A stretch of DNA of 9,373 nucleotides, taken from an uncultured Ruminococcus sp. (GTDB lineage Bacteria > Bacillota > Clostridia > Oscillospirales > Acutalibacteraceae). This document shows, piece by piece, positions 6,136-9,373 of the stretch. The notes under the pieces were generated by a model. That model did not search any database. It worked only from the letters and a program-made list of their open reading frames with translations, and was not told the DNA's origin. Position 1 is the stretch's first letter, and every line of letters starts with the position of its first letter. The translations under genes and the position numbers were made by a program. Location: assembly GCA_902773245.1 (NCBI GenBank), contig CACYDY010000294.1, positions 1 to 9,373 on the forward strand. Direction: 5' to 3'.

Positions 6136-6172
6136 AAAAAGGTTACATTCGAAATAGAATGCAACCTTTTTT
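6136..6172 (-). terminator. Terminator of nrdD, probably bidirectional
   Basis: AAAAAGGTTACATTC (6136-6150) pairs with GAATGCAACCTTTTT (6157-6171) around a 6-nt loop. The one non-Watson-Crick position is an A-C mismatch on the plus strand but a G-U pair on the minus strand, so the fold is better for the leftward nrdD transcript. T-runs border both sides, so it can also back up the pnp terminator. It lies about 97 bp past the nrdD stop. The stretch between (6173-6268) holds nothing I can name. Confidence 0.8.
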
Positions 6173-6268
6173 CAGTTTATAATATCATATTAAGAGCTGA
6201 CCTTACCGGCGGGAAGTATTACAAGAAAAATCGGAATCTCAACTCAGAAACATTTAGCCGATAAAAAC

Positions 6269-8617
6269 TTAAATCTGTTCGGCAGAAGAAAGCTCGTTAA
6301 CGTTGTGTTTTACTCTGTCGTGTTCCTCGGCTTTTTTGCCATTGTTAAAGCGATCTACAGTGCCTACAAGATAGCCTGTGATACGTCTGATACGCTCAAA
6401 GCCTACTCCGTCATCATGCTCCTGTCTGCCGCACTGAGGACACGTATCCCCGATAATTCCGGTAAATCCGCAGCATGGATCTCTGTCGACAGGGTGGTTA
6501 ATAGATCCGTAACCGATACCGCTTTCCTTCATCATTCTGATAACGCTTTCAAAAGCGTCCAAATTTTGTAGAGGATCTCCGTCAAGCTCAATGTAAGAGA
6601 TGTGTCCGCCGTTGGTGAGAGCGTGATAAGGCGCTTCGAGCTTGATCTTGTCGAATGCGGAAATCGGATAGTAAACAGGAATGTGGAAAGAATTTGTGTA
6701 ATAATCTCTGTCGGTAACTCCGGGAATAATACCGAAACGTTTAGCGTCCATTTTTACGAATCTGCCGCTCAAACCCTCGGCAGGAGTTGCGATAAGCGAA
6801 AAGTTAAGTCCGTATTTCTGACCGGCTTCGTCCATTTTTCTTCTCATATAGCCCACAATTTCAAGTCCGAGATTCTGAGCCTCTTTGCTTTCTCCGTGGT
6901 GTTTGCCGATGAGAGCCTTCAGGCACTCCGCAAGTCCGATAAATCCGAGAGTAAGCGTGCCGTGCTTGAGAACCTCTCTGATGCTGTCGTCAATGCTGAG
7001 CTTGTCGGAATCTATCCATACGCCCTGACCCATCAGGAAAGGATAGTTTCGGGGAGTTTTGTCTGCTTGGATTTCAAATCTTGCAAGAAGCTGATCAATA
7101 ACAAGACTGATCTTCTGATCAAGCTGTTCATAGAAAAAGTCTATGTTGCCGTTGCTGAGAATGGCAAGTCTTGGCAAATTAATTGACGTAAAGCTGAGAT
7201 TTCCTCTGCCTGAAACGATCTCTCTTGTTTTGTCATAATTGTTAGCCATAACTCTTGTTCGGCAGCCCATATAAGCACATTCGGTTTCGGGGTGTCCCTC
7301 TTTGTAGTACTGAAGATTGAACGGAGCGTCAATAAAGCTGAAATTCGGGAACAAACGCTTTGCCGAAACTCTCATTGCAAGCTTGAAAAGATCATAGTTG
7401 GGATCATCCGGATTGAAGTTTATGCCTTCCTTAACTTTGAAAATGTGGATAGGGAAGATAGGTGTTTCACCGTTTCCGAGTCCTGCTTCGGTTGCGAGAA
7501 GAACGTTTTTGATAACCATTCTGCCCTCGGGAGTAGTGTCTGTTCCGTAGTTTATCGAACTGAACGGGATCTGAGCGCCTGCACGGCTGTGCATGGTGTT
7601 AAGATTATGAACGAGAGCTTCCATTGCCTGATAGCAGGCTCTGTCTGTTTCGGACTGCGCATGTTTGTATGCAAATCTCTGCAGCTTTCCGCCGATCTTT
7701 TCTCCGTAATTTTCAACCAGAATCCGAAGCTCGGCGTCTTGGTATTCTTCGCCGTCGTCAAGTCTTGGGATTTTTCCCGAGATCTCCTCGGCTTTGTCAG
7801 CGATCGAAAAGGCTTTATCCTTAGCGTTTTCCTCATCGCACAGAAGCTCGACTGCACGTGCGAGATTCTGTCTGTAAATTCTTCTGTATGTTTTGATAAT
7901 ACCCTTTGACATTCCGTAGTCGAAATTTGGGATACTCTGACCTCCGTGCTGGTCGTTTTGGTTTGATTGAATAGCAATGCACGCCAAAGCGCTGTAGCTT
8001 GCTATGTCGTTTGGTTCTCTTAAAAATCCGTGACCCGTGCAGAAACCGCCTTTAAAAAGCTTTTCGATGTCGATTTGACAGCAGGTCGTCGTGAGAGTGA
8101 GAAAATCAAGATCGTGAATGTGAATATCTCCTTCAATGTGAGCTTTTGCGTGTTCGGGCTTGAGGATATACATTTCATAAAATTGTTTAGCGCCCTCGGA
8201 GCCGTATTTCAGCATAGTGCCCATTGCGGTGTCTCCGTCAATGTTTGCATTCTCACGTTTGATATCGTTATCCCTCGCCGATTTGAATGTGAGATCCTCA
8301 TAAATACGCATGAGCTTTGTGTTCATAGTGCGCATTCTTGTTCGTTCCGCTCTGTAGAGTATGTATTCCTTGGCAGTTCTTGCGTGACCGTTTTCGATGA
8401 GAATTTTTTCAACGATATCCTGAACGTGTTCAACGCTTGGAACACAGTTATCACCAAGCTCCTTTATCAAGTAAGCAACCACCTGATCGGCAAGATCACG
8501 GGCTACCTTCATATTTTTACCGCCAACCGAGGCTGCCGCTTTAAAAATAGCTTCTGCAATCTTGTCTTTGTTAAAAGGAACAGTCCTTCCGTCACGTTTT
8601 ACAATAGCAGTAATCAT
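6269..8617 (-). CDS. nrdD: Anaerobic (class III) ribonucleoside-triphosphate reductase, large subunit
   Basis: A 782-residue glycyl-radical enzyme that reduces ribonucleoside triphosphates to dNTPs without oxygen. The N-terminus is an ATP-cone allosteric domain (about 2-95: ITAIVKRDGRTVPFNKDKI through AKEYILYRAERTRMR). The catalytic barrel follows, with the DIHIHDLDF and TTTCCQID region (near 164-183), HSRAGAQIPFSSINYGT (343-359) and MGCRTRV (450-456), which carries a candidate thiyl-radical cysteine. The C-terminus has a zinc-site cysteine cluster (DPCCGF and DTCPQCG, Cys715/716, 726, 729) and RRITGYL with the radical Gly748. The ATG at 8615-8617 is preferred over the upstream TTG: GGAGG (8626-8630) lies 8 nt before it. 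No nrdG activase follows; the gene is monocistronic before a terminator, so the activase must be encoded elsewhere. An NrdR-type box in the leader suggests repression when dNTPs are plentiful. Confidence 0.97.
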   Translation of the reverse strand: MITAIVKRDGRTVPFNKDKIAEAIFKAAASVGGKNMKVARDLADQVVAYLIKELGDNCVPSVEHVQDIVEKILIENGHARTAKEYILYRAERTRMRTMNTKLMRIYEDLTFKSARDNDIKRENANIDGDTAMGTMLKYGSEGAKQFYEMYILKPEHAKAHIEGDIHIHDLDFLTLTTTCCQIDIEKLFKGGFCTGHGFLREPNDIASYSALACIAIQSNQNDQHGGQSIPNFDYGMSKGIIKTYRRIYRQNLARAVELLCDEENAKDKAFSIADKAEEISGKIPRLDDGEEYQDAELRILVENYGEKIGGKLQRFAYKHAQSETDRACYQAMEALVHNLNTMHSRAGAQIPFSSINYGTDTTPEGRMVIKNVLLATEAGLGNGETPIFPIHIFKVKEGINFNPDDPNYDLFKLAMRVSAKRLFPNFSFIDAPFNLQYYKEGHPETECAYMGCRTRVMANNYDKTREIVSGRGNLSFTSINLPRLAILSNGNIDFFYEQLDQKISLVIDQLLARFEIQADKTPRNYPFLMGQGVWIDSDKLSIDDSIREVLKHGTLTLGFIGLAECLKALIGKHHGESKEAQNLGLEIVGYMRRKMDEAGQKYGLNFSLIATPAEGLSGRFVKMDAKRFGIIPGVTDRDYYTNSFHIPVYYPISAFDKIKLEAPYHALTNGGHISYIELDGDPLQNLDAFESVIRMMKESGIGYGSINHPVDRDPCCGFTGIIGDTCPQCGRQEHDDGVGFERIRRITGYLVGTVDRFNNGKKAEEHDRVKHNVNELSSAEQI

Positions 8618-8665
8618 CAATTAAGCCTCCAATTTATATTAAATAATTTTTCAATTGTAATGCGT

Positions 8666-8705
8666 GGAATGCGAAAACAAATCCGGGATTTGTTTTCATC
8701 ATTCC
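8666..8705 (-). promoter_or_regulatory. Near-perfect hairpin in the nrdD leader
   Basis: GAAAACAAATCC (8673-8684) and GGATTTGTTTTC (8686-8697) are exact complements around one base, extended by GGAATG (8666-8671) with CATTCC (8700-8705) across a small internal loop. The realistic loop is about 5 nt. It lies about 50 nt upstream of the nrdD start inside the predicted transcript. No T-run follows in the minus direction, so it is not a standard terminator. A message-stabilising or translation-control role is possible. Confidence 0.55.
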
Positions 8706-8733
8706 GAAAATAAGGTGTAAAGCTTTTTCCTTT

Positions 8734-8749
8734 ACACTATATATTGTGT
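8734..8749. promoter_or_regulatory. NrdR box, near-perfect consensus
   Basis: ACACTATATATTGTGT matches the NrdR-box form acaCwATATATwGtgt essentially at every position. NrdR is the zinc-finger/ATP-cone repressor of ribonucleotide reductase genes. The box lies at about +20 to +35 from the predicted nrdD start site, downstream of the promoter. It overlaps a hairpin arm: GTGTAAAG (8715-8722) is complementary to CTTTACAC (8730-8737). Confidence 0.85.
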
Positions 8750-8774
8750 CACCCGAAAGAGGTGAGCAAGATTA

Positions 8775-8803
8775 AGTATATATTATAACTCCTATCCTGT
8801 CAA
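8775..8803 (-). promoter_or_regulatory. nrdD promoter
   Basis: On the minus strand, TTGACA (8803-8798), a 17-nt spacer and TATACT (8780-8775). The expected start is near 8768, giving a leader of about 150 nt that includes the NrdR box and the hairpin. A TATATATT core at 8777-8784 overlaps the -10 and repeats the core of the NrdR box 39 bp away, but its flanks match the consensus poorly. Confidence 0.8.
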
Positions 8804-9254
8804 GTGCATAAAGCAAAATTTTTCCCCAAATTCGTTAAAATCGGGATTTTTGTTGAAAAAACTAAAATCGAACAATATTTTGTGCCATAACTACGATATA
8901 TATACTATATATTGTAATTTGGATTTTTTGATTACATGAGAGAAAAAAGAAAAATTTTTTCTGAAAGCTTCCGAAAACGGCATTGCAATCGAATAAATCA
9001 ACGCTTGAAACGAGTGTGAAAAATTGTTTTTTTGCTTTTTTATTACCACAATATGTAGTGTTGCGCTTTAATGTGATATTATGAATTCTTCCATTTACTG
9101 CCATATATACCTTTTTGTTTCTGATCGGAGGACAGGAGTTCGCTCGCTGCCATCGACCCCGCAAACATTTGAAAAGGTTTGATCAAAACTTTAACAAGCG
9201 TCGCATAGCCGAAGGTTATTTACAGATTTTGCCTGAGTTGCGGAGAATGATAAA
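8804..9254. other. Gene-free AT-rich region upstream of nrdD
   Basis: No convincing gene. A 100-codon minus-strand frame (8862-9164) opens only at TTG, is rich in Phe and Lys runs and covers the distal NrdR box, so I reject it. A weak rightward promoter (TTGAAA 8853-8858, 17-nt spacer, TATTTT 8876-8881) precedes the distal box. Positions 9121-9165 are suddenly GC-richer (GGAGGACAGGAGTTCGC... CATCGACCCC) and resemble an intergenic repeat more than a gene. 9174-9193 is an imperfect palindrome around GATC. Confidence 0.45.
8902..8917. promoter_or_regulatory. Second, distal NrdR-like box
   Basis: ATACTATATATTGTAA agrees with the NrdR box at 8734-8749 in 13 of 16 positions, including the full CTATATATTGT core. 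It lies about 168 bp (centre to centre) from the first box, much farther than the roughly three helical turns usual for paired NrdR boxes. It may belong to a separate rightward promoter or be a chance match in AT-rich DNA. Confidence 0.5.
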
Positions 9255-9301
9255 ACTATAAATGAGTAAATCTATTAAACAATCATTATCCACAACTTAA
9301 G
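9255..9301 (-). repeat. Short-form copy of the left-end repeat
   Basis: Read on the minus strand this is CTTAAGTTGTGGA, a few bases, then ATTGTTTAATAGATTTACTC and ATTTATAG. The first part equals 37-49 and the second equals 257-284 with two substitutions. At the left end those parts are about 200 bp apart; here they are contiguous. The block also contains TTATCCACA (9286-9294), a perfect single DnaA-box match, judged incidental. Confidence 0.5.
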
Positions 9302-9325
9302 AGTAGAGTAAATGTATGAAGGGTT

Positions 9326-9364
9326 CGGGGCGTAAGCCCCGATAGGCGGCGGGCGAAGCCCGCC
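9326..9364. repeat. Two tandem GC-rich hairpins (REP-like)
   Basis: CGGGGC-GTAA-GCCCCG (9326-9341) is a 6-bp stem with a GNRA-type loop. GGCGGGC-GAA-GCCCGCC (9348-9364) is a 7-bp stem. They are separated by 6 nt in otherwise AT-rich DNA. There is no T-run, so they are not classic terminators. They resemble the GC-rich palindromic units scattered between genes in many gut Clostridia. The window ends 9 bp later, so the array may continue. Confidence 0.5.
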
Positions 9365-9373
9365 ATCCTTTAG

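Noticed and set aside
8862..9164. 100-codon minus-strand frame upstream of nrdD
   Set aside because: It opens at TTG in a GC-rich repeat-like patch, is made largely of AT-rich DNA giving Phe/Lys/Ile runs, and covers a regulatory box. An internal ATG frame of about 80 codons has only a weak ribosome binding site.
9286..9294. DnaA box suggesting a replication origin
   Set aside because: A single perfect TTATCCACA occurs within a dispersed repeat. There is no cluster of boxes, no dnaA/dnaN genes and no defined AT-rich unwinding region with it.

Overview
The window looks like core chromosome of a gut-type Clostridia (Bacillota). It most resembles the Ruminococcus/Oscillospiraceae group. That placement is an inference from codon and base composition, the AAGGAGG-type ribosome binding sites, strong TTTACA/TTGACA-17-TATAAT promoters, the class III ribonucleotide reductase with an NrdR-type box, and the style of the intergenic palindromes. 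No rRNA, tRNA, CRISPR array, prophage or transposase gene is visible.

Layout. Positions 1-300 are non-coding and hold a MITE-like 227-bp element with 13-bp terminal inverted repeats, plus a terminator hairpin. Positions 301-2331 (minus strand) are a two-gene unit: ruvX (GTG start), then, 17 bp later, a polytopic O-antigen ligase/polymerase-like membrane protein. Positions 2332-2794 are a divergent spacer with a good rightward promoter and a foldable segment that may be a structured leader or small RNA. Positions 2795-3202 (plus) encode a small XRE-family regulator. Positions 3231-6072 (plus) form the rpsO-pnp unit (ribosomal protein S15, then polynucleotide phosphorylase). Its own promoter is followed by a structured leader of about 170 nt that can sequester the rpsO Shine-Dalgarno sequence, and two hairpins lie between rpsO and pnp. 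Positions 6090-6172 hold two back-to-back terminators separating pnp from the convergent nrdD. Positions 6269-8617 (minus) encode the anaerobic ribonucleoside-triphosphate reductase NrdD, preceded by a leader hairpin, an almost perfect NrdR box and a TTGACA-17-TATACT promoter. Positions 8804-9373 are gene-free and carry a second NrdR-like box, a repeat that matches the left end in inverted orientation, and two GC-rich hairpins.

How it works together. The genes are housekeeping: translation (S15), RNA turnover (PNPase), rRNA processing or DNA repair (RuvX/YqgF), anaerobic dNTP synthesis (NrdD) and envelope polysaccharide assembly. The interest is in the regulatory RNA and DNA around them: an apparent S15 leader with an 8-bp anti-SD, a 24-bp hairpin upstream of pnp that recalls the RNase III/PNPase autoregulatory hairpin of E. 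coli, NrdR control of nrdD, an unassigned RNA-like structure upstream of the XRE gene, and a small mobile-looking repeat whose arms recur in inverted orientation at the other end of the window. I see no convincing new multi-gene system.
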